64,000 bases of DNA from Rotaria macrura (taxonomy: Eukaryota > Rotifera > Eurotatoria > Philodinida > Philodinidae), in assembly GCA_900239685.1 (NCBI GenBank), contig OENT01000210.1, forward strand, positions 96,672 to 160,671. Reading direction: 5' to 3'. The notes under the pieces were generated by a model, which saw only the letters and a program-made list of their open reading frames with translations, was not told where the DNA came from and searched no databases. The position numbers were made by a program, and so were the translations under genes. Shown here in pieces: positions 1-12,910 of the stretch; position 1 is the first letter of the stretch, and every line of letters begins with the position of its first letter.

Positions 1-3000
1 CTATGATGCTCATAAAATGTTTTGTGCATATATCTTTTCTCAGAGTCTCTGATGAGTCGAAGTGTGGAAAGACGTGATAAATCTAGTTCTTAAAGTTACA
101 ATCGCCAATTTGATTTTAAAATATATATTAGCCTCAGAAATGAACAATTTATGATAATCAAAAGAAATGTTGCATTTCATTCCATTGTTTATGTATTTAG
201 TAACTAAACAAGATATGAAATTTATCGTTGAAGAGGTTAGAACATGTAGGAACTGAAGAAATATTCTAATTAATAGTAGTATTGATCCAGCAAAATCAGC
301 ATCTTACCATATATCCGTTAGATCAACTGAATGACTTATATACACGAATATAATAAGTCATAAAGACAGATTAATATGGTTTTGTTATCTGATTATGATA
401 AACTGGTGATGATCCACGACGGTTCATTTCTCGAGAACGCATCTGTTTTTGACATGCTTTTTTGTTTTCAGTTCCGATCAGAAAAAGAAAAGGTTATAAG
501 TGAGAAAATCCTATCTCTGACGCCATAGACACAATCTACTCATAGCAAATTCATTTTCAATCCCTAATTACTTGCATTCAATGCATGGTTTGCACTTTTT
601 TCTATGTGATCAGTCATCAGATTCTGGAATAAATTAAAAAGTTCTATGGAATATTAAAACATTTCTGTGGGCTGCCATTATTGAATCGACTAGAATGTAA
701 CAGTATCTTTTGTGAAAAAAGATCTAAAACAGAAGTTTTCAAGTGTTTAAAGATAGAAAGGTACATCCCTCCGCGTTTATGCAAAGTGACAGATACTTAT
801 AAATGATTATCTTGGATCATGTGCAACTAACAAATAGTTGAAATATAAATGAAGTATTTGCTCACTGATATTCTCAACTGTAGCATAAGCCATAGTGGAT
901 ACATATGCCCAAATATATATATAAACCAAATTTAGGAGATCGGAAACATTTACTAGACCGTATTTAAAATTTCAATTCCGCAGGCTTGCGCTAGCCACTG
1001 TTTTCAATGCTGCCGGTAAAATAACATGAATTGTAAACGATATATAACAATTTAAAGTTGTGCGTTCATTTTTTAATAAAGAAACTTGTTTAAGTTAGAA
1101 CTCAAGACTAAAATAACATGCTTTTTTCGAGAAAATATGTATAATTTTTACATTCATACATCACTGAATATCTGAGTGTGATGAGACACTCTGAATGATA
1201 TGAAGACTTATATCGATACTAATAGATCTTGAACCAGATTGAAATTGAATTTTGTTTCATCAACTCCAACAGGTAAATATTCGATATGATTATTTGATTC
1301 AATGATGAATTTCTCATTGGGATATGAAAGGAAAATATTCAAGAAATCTTGACTCTTTGTAATTGAAATATGAAAATAAATTGACCATCATTCACGGTAA
1401 CAAACGGGCAACAAAGAATCTCAATCTAATTGCGCTGGAATCAAATCAACCTTGTATGTATGGGAATAATAACTACATGGGTGATATTGATATTCTGATC
1501 TCAAAACGGCACGTTTATTGGACACTGACTAATTACAAAAAGTAAAAGCAGAAATATCTTTCATCTGACCAATGTACTTAAAACTTATATTTGTGTACGA
1601 TTTAATCTAGTATAACTTGATAAGTAGACGCTAACTAAAGCAGTATTAATTTTTATCATTGTTTATTTTGACCGTCTGAAAACATTCTTAAAAAAATTTA
1701 TTGAATGAAAATAATCGATATTATGAAATCAAATCGTCCATGGTTGAAATCAAACGTTTATTTCCATCAACGATGACATTTTTAGATATCGAATCTCTAC
1801 ATGAGAAGACGATTAACGACAAAGTCAATTTTTAGCGCATCTGATACATGGTATAAAAACTCATTTTTCGTTCATTTTTGATAGCAAAACGAAAAGATAA
1901 TTATTATGTATTACTTTTACTTCATATCACAATGCTGCCATATTTGCTTCTAAAGAAACAAAAATAACTGGAGAATTCCGATCAGGAACGAAATTGTCTT
2001 AACACAATTCAAGTATAAGTCAAAAACTATGAATATTCCCCCAAGTATAATTTCATTCAAGTCTCTTTGAAGCAGGTGCCGACTACTGAAATTATTGGTG
2101 TAAATCAATTTGAAGTGACCATGCCTACAGCTAACCGTATCTACATTCTTCTACAAGCCGACTAATTTGATTACGGTATTTTCTACAATAAAAAAGACAC
2201 ATAGTTTAAGGAAATCTTTACCAGTCATCTATGTATAACAGGGTAGTAAGAGTGAAGAGCTAGAATACGAAAAACGGGGTGTCAGAGTTGGAGTCGTAGT
2301 ACAACGAGATCGTTTGCGTACAAAAAATAGATAGACCTTTTATACAAGTATCTGAAAGTAGATTTTTATTGATTCATTTTACGATCTTTTTTTGCAATGA
2401 AATACAATTTCTACAAGAGAAAAAATGATATTCTAAAAGTGAACAATGCCCCTTCCCGTTTCCAATATCATGTGTCTATAAGCAATAGGAAACACATACA
2501 GAATGCATAGTTTGAGAGAGCAAAACATGGAAAAGGCTGAATAAAAATTTTTGACTCGACAAAACACAATATATATACTACGTAGTATTATAATTAATCT
2601 AAAATTTCTAATTTTTTTTCTAGATTTTCAGATACAGGTCACTGTGATTATTCATATAAATCTTCTAGCTTCATTAGCACTCACACGGCAACTAGTCCCT
2701 TGAACAAGTAATTTTTCAATTATGAATTTTAACCAAAAAAGTAGTGATTTTCCCTACTCAGTATCAAAAAGCTGACGTTTATTAGAGTGGGTGATAAAGA
2801 TGTTGGATGTAGGAAAAATGATACCGAAAGAAATTGAATAAGTTACGGTGATTTATAAACGAGAGATATTAAACTTTTTATCAGGGGATACAAAAAACGG
2901 ACGATAAAGAAAATGACTGCATCAATAAAAACAAAAACTACAAATAATCGACCAGGCAATTAAATAGACTACTTGGATTACAACATGGCGAAGAAAAGAA

Positions 3001-3213
3001 TTTACAAATAGGTACAAGAGAAATATATGACGAAAAATGTAACCGATTCTCGATTCAGATATAGATGCTAAGTTTAAGGGTTTGAGTTGCATGTGGTCAT
3101 GATCCTCACCTACCCACATCGTACAATATCAGTTCGTAACAGTTGAAAGACATTGTCGCACTTCAATCTGTTTGACGTCAATAAAATCAACTAGGTTTAG
3201 TAGTTTGTTCTAC
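1..3213. other. Intergenic, no gene recognised
   Basis: A+T-rich DNA with frequent stops in all frames. The only open frames are about 60 codons, with no recognisable motif or splice structure. It may contain further decayed sequence belonging to the minus-strand ankyrin relic on its right. Confidence 0.5.
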
Positions 3214-5690
3214 TTAAGCTGAAGCAACAGATTCGATATTTGTAATGAATAATATTGCAATCATTTCGATATTTTCTGGATTGCTTATGCGCCACTCAAG
3301 AGCATTTATCTTGTCTCTTGGATCTAGCATGTAGCCGCTTACAGTACTGGAATAACTAGTATAACTACTACCCTTTACACCGAATTCTAGTACAGGTAAT
3401 TATCAAGTGTTGGACACCATACGAGAATGGTATTGCTTACATTACATCCGAACTGTAATGCACACTGGGGCTTAGAAAAATAACAGCGGTAAAGTCAGAA
3501 CGCCAAAATAGGCTTTTCTCATGCAAAATGATTTTTCGGTGAATTAATTCATGCTCCATTTGCGGTTACTGTACCAGAGACGAGACGTCCATCGTTAATA
3601 ACAGATTGGATAACACTGATACGAGTTTCATGATACGCTGTGTGTGGAAACATGTTATGATTATGTTTACGAAAAATCAAACATCTGCACGGTGCAGGAT
3701 TATTTCTTGAAATCAACGTTTGCTCAAGAGAATTTGCAATACGCACATATTTTGGTACCGTAGGTTTTTTCGAGATGATATCGACATGACGTACGAATAC
3801 ATGAAAACCATCAAGCATAGGTAGATGATTTACACAACTGTTAGAATTAAACTAATTAGATGGAGGTGTCGCTAATTTATACAAACAAGTTTCCGGTTGG
3901 TTAAACATGAACACATGAGGTAGTTCAAGAACTTCAGATTTGAATTCGAAAAATTCAATTTTAAACGGACAAATACATCCAGGTACGTTAAATATTTCAG
4001 AATTTGGCTCAAAAAGTGTTGATACTTTGAATTTAAAGTCGTTATTGACAGAACTCAGAGAAAGTGAACATTAAATTGCCAATTGGAAAGTTCTGTCTTG
4101 ATACTGAAGCTTTCAATGAACAAGATGATAGTTGACCTTTAGAGAGAAAATTTCTAATGAACTCTTGAAGTCTCAAGATAGACATTTCACGAATTCACTG
4201 ATCACTATGATATCCATTGGGTAATGTTTCGTGGCGTGTCAAACAAATCGGTGTATCAATAAATTTCGAAGAAGCATATCTTGCGCAACCTACAGTTGAT
4301 ACAATACTTGTATCCTTTTCCTAGAAGAAAAGCAAATGTCGAACAATTGTAAAATAGGGATATTGATCATCCAATATGTTAGATAATTCTGGCAATAAAT
4401 TCGTATAAGTTGATGTAGGTCCTAATTTGAATTTCGCCATCGGTTTTTCGTTATTTTCAGTAACTTCATACATATGTATTTCAATCGATTTGTCACCTGT
4501 TAAATTACGTTGATACTACAGTAAGATTTCCTTTATTTTACTTAAATGATCCATATCGACTTCCATTGATACTTCTTCTTCGAACACATTAATCCAATAT
4601 CATTTTTAATATTAACATCAGCACCATATTCAAGTAGAAGTTCAACGATTAAAACATGACCTCAACATTTTCTTACAGGTAACGGAGCATTCTTTGATGA
4701 AGTTTTCATTTGAATAGTAACATTAGCTCCATGTTTTAATAAACATGTTGCAGCAGAATATTTTTCAAAGCGGCATGCGTAATATAGTAAACTAAAGCCA
4801 TTTAAATCACATAGATCTTTTGAATTATCATCGAAATAATAACGAAACCACCTATCTATACCCGTCCGTGCCGTTTCAAATATTTCATATTCACGCATAT
4901 GTTTAAACTTACCAGTAACACTAGTACCATAATTCAGACCTTCTTCTTCAGCTGTTGTATTCCAACGATTTTTAACAGTTGAATTACAATCATGACTAAG
5001 AAGATATTCAACAATTACTTGTATGACTACCGTAACCAGCAAGATGCAAAGGAGTGTTTTCATTAGAATCGACGAGATCCACATTAGCTTTACAATGTTC
5101 TACAAGTCACTATACAAGATCACAATATCCTTTCTTACAAGCACAATATAATAATATATCACATTTAGAAAAATATTCTATATCTTTATGTTGAGTTAAT
5201 CCATTCTTTAAAAGCCAATCGAGTTTATTCGTAGCCACTTGAAGGTAATCGATTGATTTGAGTTTATTAAATACTTTTTTACATCCTCAAAATATGATTC
5301 TTTTTCAGCTTTATTATCGCATGAATTTACTATTCGATAATCAACTCTACTTCCTAACAGACAACGAACAACGGTGACACGTCCGAAAAAATCAGCTGCA
5401 AGCCATGCAGTACTTTTCGTACGTTGGCATAAATCAGTATCTGTTCCTTGTTCAGTTAAGATTTTGACAGTCTCAACATTATCAGCACGAGTTACAGTAT
5501 AAAGATTTGTATCACCAGTCAACAAATCTTGAGCATTGAATTCTGTAATTAGCATTTTGTAGGAGTCGTTTTAGGTCTTGCCGAGAATCATTAATTTTTT
5601 GTTTACCAAAGTCCGATAATGATTTATAAGCACGACAGATACGGCGATAGTTTACGAGGAAATTTTTATTTATAGATGTTCATGAATTTT
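3214..5690 (-). pseudogene. Decayed ankyrin-repeat protein gene
   Basis: Reading right to left, the sequence encodes an unidentified N-terminal stretch (about 5690-5556), at least three ankyrin repeats (about 5550-4570; cores such as NTPLHLAGYGSH, NGFSLLYYACRF and VELLLEYGADVNI), then a long C-terminal region whose family I do not recognise. The frame is broken many times. In-frame stops lie at 4662-4664 (inside an ankyrin helix), 5107-5112 (two adjacent stops), 4321-4323, 4195-4197, 4042-4044, 3852-3854 and 3549-3551. Frame changes are needed near 5550, 5260, 5030 and 4030. The protein sense continues across these breaks, for example one frame runs 4500-4045 through two stops. The last coding-like stretch ends at a TAA at 3214-3216. 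No intron removes these lesions. Ankyrin identity is secure; the C-terminal part and both ends are not. Confidence 0.8.
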
Positions 5691-6836
5691 GTCGTGATAG
5701 ATTGCTCATAGTTTAATATAGTCGATATCCTCAAGTACGTTGAGTATTCTATAAGGATTCATATCTGAGGTTGACATATGAATTGATATATATTTGTTAA
5801 AATTTTGAACTGTTTTTCGATTATCTTTATATTCGTAAATGTGTCATAGGGGTGACAAAAAGTGCTTGGTTTTATCCTGTGACACAGTAAAAATGAATCA
5901 TTGTTGACTGTGCATAGAAGGAAAATGTGGCCATCTTAGATAAAAAGAAGTCCTCTTTACATATATCTATCGACTACACATCCAACAAGAAGATTTCTGT
6001 TTTTAAGCTTTTAAATGAAGCACATTTCGTGTTTTCGAATCATTTTCTTTATTTTCGATTCATGCATCATCCTTTCTTTCATTCGTGGTAGGATTCTACC
6101 CATTCTGATGCGCGTGATTGTCTGTTTACAGCACACAAGAAATTGAAATTCTCTTGTCAATTTTCAGAAATATGATTCACTATAAGAAAGAGTTTGATCT
6201 ATTTTGTAACGATTAATATGCAGATTTCCTATTCTTTTTAATTGAAACAAAGCTATCATGATGGACGAAAATATTTCATTCCTTCGGATGACTATAAAAT
6301 AATTGGAGGTGTAAATTTTCATTTAAAATGCCATTTGTATTCATACTTGTAGCATATTTATTCAATTAAAAATTGATTAAAACTAACTGGTATGAACAAT
6401 ACACTGAGGTATCTAAAAGGATGCATGTTTAGTGAAGGAAAGATCCACAACAACACCCGAAAAATATTCTTGAACTTGAGATAAATATTCCTCAATTGGT
6501 GAGGCTGAACTTTTGCCCACGGAGCACTGAAAAGTTCTCTTATTTAGAAAGTAAAACCATCTATTTAATGAATTTTTGATTATTTTATTCAACAAAAATT
6601 CTCTACATAGTAATATTTATAAAAGCTAGACTTTCTTGTAAAATTGAATGAGAACAAGAAAAAGTAGTTGCGTCTCGCAAAAAAACTGGTTCTGGTTAGG
6701 AACGTTGTCTATGCTGTATAGGAATTGGTGATTGGAAAACGTGGCTCGCACATTTTTGTTCTTGAATAACTAAATCTTCATGTTTACCATGATGGAATAA
6801 TCGGAAAACTCATCATTGCTTCTCAACGATTGATTT
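5691..6836. other. Intergenic, downstream of the ubiquitin-domain gene
   Basis: No supported gene. A minus-strand AATAAA at 6584-6589, about 250 bp past the stop of the ubiquitin-domain gene, could be its polyadenylation signal. A 60-codon minus-strand frame (6413-6595) overlaps it and is not convincing. Confidence 0.45.
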
Positions 6837-8156
6837 TCATAACTCAATTGAAACATCGTCAATATCTTCTTCCTCATTGTCATTTTCAGTCCGTTCACCA
6901 TTCGATAGTATAATGTCTTTTAAATGTGGAAGGCCAGCAGATACAGAGAAATTTTTAATTTCATTAAATAATTTTGAAAGAAGAGATTGTCCACGTAAAA
7001 CAGAGCTTTGTAGTTCCGTTGGTGATAAACATTCAAGTTGATTTGTTTCTTGAAACTCAAATTCAAGAATATGTTTTATTGCGTCTGCTCCTGTATTTGG
7101 TAAACTTTGGAAACCTTGTCGGCCACTCGTAAAATGGTACATTGCGCCTCGTAAACGTAACGTTAAATGAAGCGTAGATTCTTTTTGTACATTATAATCC
7201 GAAAGTTCATAGTGATCTTCCAGTTGCTTTCCAGCAAATATTAAACGTTGTTGATCACGCGCAATACCTTCCTTGTCTGTTATCAACTCTTTGACGGTCG
7301 CTATACACATGTGAGGATTCGATTTTATAACAATCGATTTTCCCGAAAGAGTTTTCACCAATATATAATAATCACCAAATGATCTTTCAGTTATGATCTA
7401 TGAAAAGAAATTTATGTTGTATGAAAAAGAAAAAAGATCAAAATTTACTTTTTCTCGCAAAAGTTTTGCTCTGACAATAAAATTTTCTTGATATAATTTA
7501 GATGATAGAATAGTATCACCTGGTTTTAATGTTTGACCTTCATCCCAATTTTGCTCAGTCGTCTGAGAATCTTTATCTTCTTTAAATGATTTTAGTTCTA
7601 TGTTTGGGCATTTTAGACGATTTTGTAACTCCTTTGTAATTTTTTCTATAGTATCTGTTAAGAGAACAGGCAATAGAATTTTAAGATGTGGATTATTTTT
7701 ATGATCTTCTCTTAAGATTTTTAATTCACCATGTGTAAGAAATTGATAGCCATCTGGATATTCGGATGCAGATGATTTCAATTCAAGATCACTTAATGTT
7801 GAAATAAGATTTTGTTTCATTATTCCAATTTTAATCCATTGATGCAAATATTTTGGTATGTAATCCCTTTTGTAGTTTTTGAACAATGTGCTGATTAATT
7901 CATGATCCATGTATTCATTTGCTATTAAATTTCCATATGGATCAAGAATTCTTAGTGAACGTGATTTTAATTCTTTTCGTATTTGCGTGTCATTTTGCGA
8001 TCGATCATCAAGAAATTTTACGTTTTCGATGATTTGATATTGAAGTGCTTGTACACGAGAAACTAAATCTTGATAAACAAATGAATTATTGTCGACTGGA
8101 ACAACAGCAGTCGATGCCACCGGAGAGTTAACTTCATGAGTTACTCTATGATCCAT
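6837..8156 (-). CDS. Protein with an internal ubiquitin domain and long N-terminal region
   Basis: Two exons: 8156-7449 and 7397-6837, with a 51-bp intron (7398-7448; minus-strand GTAAAT...CATAG). Both junctions are phase 0 and splicing joins the frames exactly, giving 422 residues. Residues 1-235 are a charged, probably helical region with no family I recognise. Residues about 245-322 are a clear ubiquitin fold: [20 protein letters not shown] and [11 protein letters not shown] match ubiquitin, and the equivalents of K6, K11, K27, K33, K48, K63, L8 and I44 are kept. K29 and V70 are changed. The domain ends RLRGA instead of RLRGG and runs straight into [11 protein letters not shown] and a 100-residue acidic-ended tail, so it is probably a permanent domain, not a released ubiquitin. 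An AG acceptor-like site just upstream of the ATG suggests a 5'UTR intron. The partner pathway is unknown; a role in ubiquitin-type binding is inferred. Confidence 0.85.
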
Positions 8157-9570
8157 GTGCCTACGATTGTGTATCTACAATGAAATAGATAGTAATAATT
8201 TATGACTAATAAATTTCACATAGTCACATTCTATTAATCTGTTTCTAATAATAATGATTCGGTTTTATTTTTCGTTAGATGTAAGACATCGTTCGCCGCA
8301 TACCATCTTAGTAGAATTTACTTACTCCGTATATGCAGATGATGAAATATCTGTGTAATTTCATTTCTATGCTTCTTGTATTCCAGCACAATAATTCAGA
8401 TGGTATATGTTGAAAACGGGAATAAAAATTACAAAGTTGATGCATTTACCAAATATTTAACAAAAGCATTGAAGTTTTAAAAAACGCGAGGTATTCAAGA
8501 ACAGCTGGGAGTTGTCAAGAAATATTTGAAAACAAAGGAACGTAAATCAAAAACAGTTGCGCGATATTTTATAGTCGCTTTTACTGTTGATTTTGTTTTA
8601 TACGACATGAGACACCTGTTTCAGACGACTAATGCAATAACAAAGTTATTACGCGAAAAGGAATAATAAAAAGAAACCTGTTACAATCGTTTATATAGCA
8701 TTCATACATTGAAATGTGTTTCATCATCTTACTTTTTCTTATCAGTGGAAAAATCTATCTTACAACAATTGATTTTATCCCTCATAAAAACAGAAGAGGT
8801 CGATACAAAGGGAAATTTTCCTAGATTTTTGTTGCACCAAGTTTAATAGTTTCTCCACAACTAAGACTGATAAATATTGAAACTGCTATCCGTCTCTCTT
8901 AATTTTTCGTTTTGGGGGGTTTCAATTCAATAATGTAAGAAAGAAAAGAATTCTTAATCCTGAATGATTTTTTAGCAATTCATTTATTCTCTCCATGCTA
9001 GGGAATGATTATCGTCATACAAATATTTTTCATTCCTGTATTTCGTATACTCGATAAACAAAATTAGTTTTCCCGAAAGAAGACGAAAGAGGTTTAAACT
9101 ATTTCAAAATTTTGAGAAGTCGTAAAAGATGAAAATATGGAACTCATTTTATACAATTACATATGTATATTAATTTTGTCATCAGTTTTAGCTCAATGCT
9201 ATTTATATCTATTAAACTGTACAGTTAAGACACTGTTTTCTAGTGTAACTTGATGTTTCTTAACAAACTTCTATATCAAACCATTCGAATTTTTAAGATT
9301 ACGCCTTTTATAGTGTTTTATCTTTCGTTACTTATCACTGAAGTTCACTAGGTTCATATATGCTATGCTTAATATATAAACACGTGATATAGTGCTAGAT
9401 GTCGAAGATTTAATTTCGAACTAAAAGCGTTGAAGCTGGTTTTAAGTTTAGTGGTTCATTTTTTTTTAAGCATTAGGTATTTTCTGCTGGAAATTCGTGC
9501 TTGAAATTTTCAAAATATTACTTCGCATATTCGTTTATTTATTTTCAACAGTAAACACCAAATCTCAACG
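8157..9570. other. Intergenic, upstream of the ubiquitin-domain gene
   Basis: No gene seen. It should contain the minus-strand promoter and 5'UTR of the ubiquitin-domain gene, including an intron acceptor near 8165-8175 (minus-strand TTCATTGTAG). The rest is A+T-rich without recognisable coding sequence. Confidence 0.4.
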
Positions 9571-9582
9571 CACACACACACA
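9571..9582. repeat. (CA)6 microsatellite
   Basis: Short perfect CA run immediately to the left of a GT-rich tract. Confidence 0.9.
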
Positions 9583-9642
9583 AATGAAGGGCTTCATGCA
9601 AACATAATAGCAGGAGCAAGTGAGAGTGTACTGTCTAGTAAT

Positions 9643-9795
9643 AAAGAGGGTGTAGGTGTGGAAGCGCGTTTCAGGATGTGAATGTGGCTTTCGGTGTGAT
9701 GGTAGGTTTAGTCTTGCGTGTATGCTTGAGGTTGATTCTGGTGTTGGTTTGGGTGTTCGTGTGAGAGAGGTTGTGAAGAGTGTTATGTTAAGTGT
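9643..9795 (+). repeat. GT-rich degenerate tract
   Basis: About 150 bp strongly biased to G and T on the plus strand, with recurring GTGTGG, GGTGTG and GGTTG words (for example GGGTGTAGGTGTGG). The strand bias stands out from its A+T-rich surroundings. It resembles a degenerate G/T minisatellite or telomere-like repeat; the latter is inference. Confidence 0.5.
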
Positions 9796-9814
9796 GCTTC
9801 TCGGTATATACTAA

Positions 9815-11060
9815 GGGAAGAAAGCTAGATTTCCATACTTCCAAGCAATAGGATAACTATGTTACATAAAATGTTAGTTAAATAAAACCTATTGTTCACC
9901 TGTGTTACGGTAGATTGATGGGAGTTCACTCAGAGCAAGTCTATTTCATTCAGGAGCCCAAATACTTTGCAATGCTCCAAAAATTTGAATCATCAACGTA
10001 GAACGAAGTAATTGGGCTTTAGTATGAGATAGACTTACGCTGACTGGACTCTCACTAATCTATCACACTGCCCGGAAAGTTCGTGCAACTACCCTCCTAC
10101 TAAAATCTGAAACATATGGTTTCCCCCATCGTGTAGAGCGTTCGTTCTTAGGATGGTACATCGATTTTGAGCTAATTGCTTCATTGTCTTGTGGCGAAAA
10201 GAAAAACATTTTCACGACCAGGGGTACTTATGTTTTAGTTATAATGGTGATGGCTGCGACTTAGTACTCCTGTATCTCATTAACCAGGAGAGATCTGAAG
10301 ATAAGAAGTTTAGGTGAGGTACGATTTCATATAGGCTAAAATCTGTGATGGAGAGAATTGAAAAATTTTCGTTCAAAATCCTCAAATTTTTCAGACAGTC
10401 TCTGTGAATGGCTTCACACAGAATCAGACAATTTTGAAATTCAGAGCCTACTAAAAAGAAGAGCAGCCAAAACTCACTATGCCGTTCAGTTTTCAGAGTG
10501 ATCGAGAGGGATTTCGAAGAGATATGCAAAGATTTCAAAGAAAAATACGCATTTTACTTGTGAGGTTTTCACGGCTTCTTCATGCCTCATATCCAAATAG
10601 TCACTTTTCCCATCTAAGCTCACTTCAAATGCTAATCCAAATAGTGCATCTTTTTGCCCTTGATATGCTCTACAAAACTATGCATTGTGATTTCTGAAAC
10701 CGATTTCTCGTTTTGCAGTAGATTCGAAGTATGATCGAGAAAAGCACTATCTGAAATATAAGCAGACCTGGCAGTAAAAACTCGTTCGTTTTCTCAAGAC
10801 GGCAATGAAGAGATTAGGTCAAAAGTAGTGTAACATGCTAAAAATAAACGCTCTACACGATGGTGGAAGCCACTCGTTTCAAGCTTGTAGTAGGAGGGTT
10901 GTTGCACAAACTTTCTGGACACCGTGATACCGTAACACAGGTGGATGCTTGGCTTGAATTAACTAACACTTTTTGAACTAAAATAATCGTATAGCGTGAA
11001 AGTACTGAGAGTATGTGGAAGGTCAATAGTCTTGCTTCCTCCCCCTCAAGATAATAGAAT
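9815..11060. mobile_element. Foldback (long inverted repeat) element
   Basis: The left arm (about 9815-10240) and right arm (about 10735-11060) are imperfect reverse complements. Examples: CACCTGTGTTACGGTA at 9898-9912 pairs with the complement at 10928-10943, and CATCGTGTAGAGCGTT near 10128-10143 pairs with 10848-10863. Similarity continues inward through TCTTCATTG and outward through GTTAGTTAA. The central 500 bp shows no transposase, so the element is non-autonomous. The left arm carries a 148-bp insertion absent from the right arm. Outer boundaries and target-site duplication are not clear. Confidence 0.75.
9913..10060. mobile_element. 148-bp MITE with TA target-site duplication, nested in foldback arm
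   Basis: The ends are inverted repeats: left GATTGATGGGAGTTCACTCA, right end reverse complement GATTAGTGAGAGTCCAGTCA. Both continue through AAGTCTAT and a shared AGCCC. It is flanked by TA at 9911-9912 and 10061-10062. The other arm of the host palindrome has the uninterrupted order ACGGTATCAC, which shows the empty site with one TA. TA duplication is typical of Tc1/mariner-type elements, so this is probably a non-autonomous member mobilised in trans. Confidence 0.82.
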
Positions 11061-12910
11061 AGCAACTTCTTCCAGAAAATAGCAAATAAAAAAGAAATAA
11101 CGATTCTCCATATTTTTCAAGCATTAGAGACTTCAATTAACAAAACTTCTTTTTAATATCAATACTCTTTCACGCAAGAGTAAAATAATTAATAATTTGA
11201 ATACAACACATAGTAAGACAAACAAATCGGAGTTGAAAGAGAGTTAGAGTCGTCAAATCGAAAAATAAAAATTCAACCATCTTGTATTAAAATCAGAATT
11301 TCTTTGAACGGAATCAAAAATAATTTAGAAATAAGGTTATTTTGACAAAGAATTGATTGTTAAATTGATATCACTATTGTCATAAATATTCCATTGTAAA
11401 GAAATAATCCGATAAATATGTTCTTTAGTTAATACGATATCACAAAAGAGATTTAGTCTCAAATTCTTCAACTATACTCGGATTTCATTTTCAAAAATTA
11501 TAACAAAATAAACGAAACATGTATCATGTAGGTTACAAAATACTACGAAAGGAAAACGTATTCTATAATATCGATTTGGCAATGTTATTCATATTTTCTC
11601 TTGTACGATCGATCTCGCTTTAAGAAATGTGTTTAAGTGAAGTCCGTTTATAAAATTGTTCACAAAAATAGTTACTATTCATTCTTCTTCAAATTGAACA
11701 TCGTTAAATTAATGAGTTGTTATCATATTTTACCCGACTAACGTAACTACGGCCTAAAACAGTTCAGAATTGGGAAGAAAATTAGAACATCAGAAAGTTT
11801 TCAGAGGAATTTCTAACATCAGAAACTTTCCTTTTCTTCAGAAGATCTGGCAATCCAGAAGAAAATAGAAAAGAATAATAATAACAGGGAGAAAATTTTG
11901 CAACTGCAAGAACGCAAAGGATTTTAAGCTATACTGTAGTGTCTAAACGAGTACTGCTATCTGTTGATGTAAATCTTGCATTATTAAACTGACGCACTAC
12001 GCTTGCATTAGTCTCTGGAATAGAAAGGTATCGGTCGAGTGAATTCTGATGAAAAAGACATCGAAGTTTGAGAAAGATCGATTGATTGTTGTTAGTGAAC
12101 TAGTTTTAAGAATAGGAAATGTAGTATTTGATCAATATAGTTCGCATCTTCGGAATCGAATCATAATCATAGAGATGTATTCTTTTTTATCTGTGTTTCC
12201 ATTGACCTTATCAACTGTTGAAAAAATATAACAACTCTATTTTTGTGTGTGTATATGGAGAATCTTGACAATTACTGTTAATGTCGAAGGATATTGTAAC
12301 CTAAGTATCAGGCTAGATTTTTCAGTGATAAAACTGCCATTCTATAAACGACATTCACTTGTCATGAACATGCGGAAGCTTTTTCTCACACTCTGTCGAT
12401 GGATACTCAAAAACACGCTTGAAATTCATTGTAATATCTACATGCCATCTTCAATGATTCATGATAATGACATTAATCATGAATCTAAATTACCAATAAG
12501 GCAATTCATATATATTTTGATTTGTTTATTGCAATGAAAATACATTTCTGTATACATAACTACTCTCGAATTGTATTTAACTGTTGTTCTATACACTACA
12601 GTACTATCGTATTCCAACATATAGAATATCGGTTACTCAACACGTCGAGCAAAAGACCATCAAACATTTAGAACCATGTTAATAGTTGCTGACATATTTC
12701 TATCACAGAGCTAACATATATTAATTGATGTCTGGTATACGGAACATTACAAGCGTTCTTCTTCATGACGTACATAGAATCGATAATTGTCTGACTATTG
12801 AGTATTCGATCGTTTACCATATGATTCTAAAATAAGCTCATGCTAACTATCTCAATTCTTCGGTTTACACTGAGATGAAACTATCACCATGAAAAATTTC
12901 TTCATGAATT
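11061..12910. other. Intergenic, no gene recognised
   Basis: A+T-rich with scattered short frames (12049-12231, 12247-12537) that show no signal peptide, domain or splice logic. Nothing else is recognised before the assembly gap. Confidence 0.45.

Noticed and set aside
6413..6595. 60-codon minus-strand frame downstream of the ubiquitin-domain gene
   Set aside because: No recognised motif, and it spans the likely polyadenylation signal of that gene.
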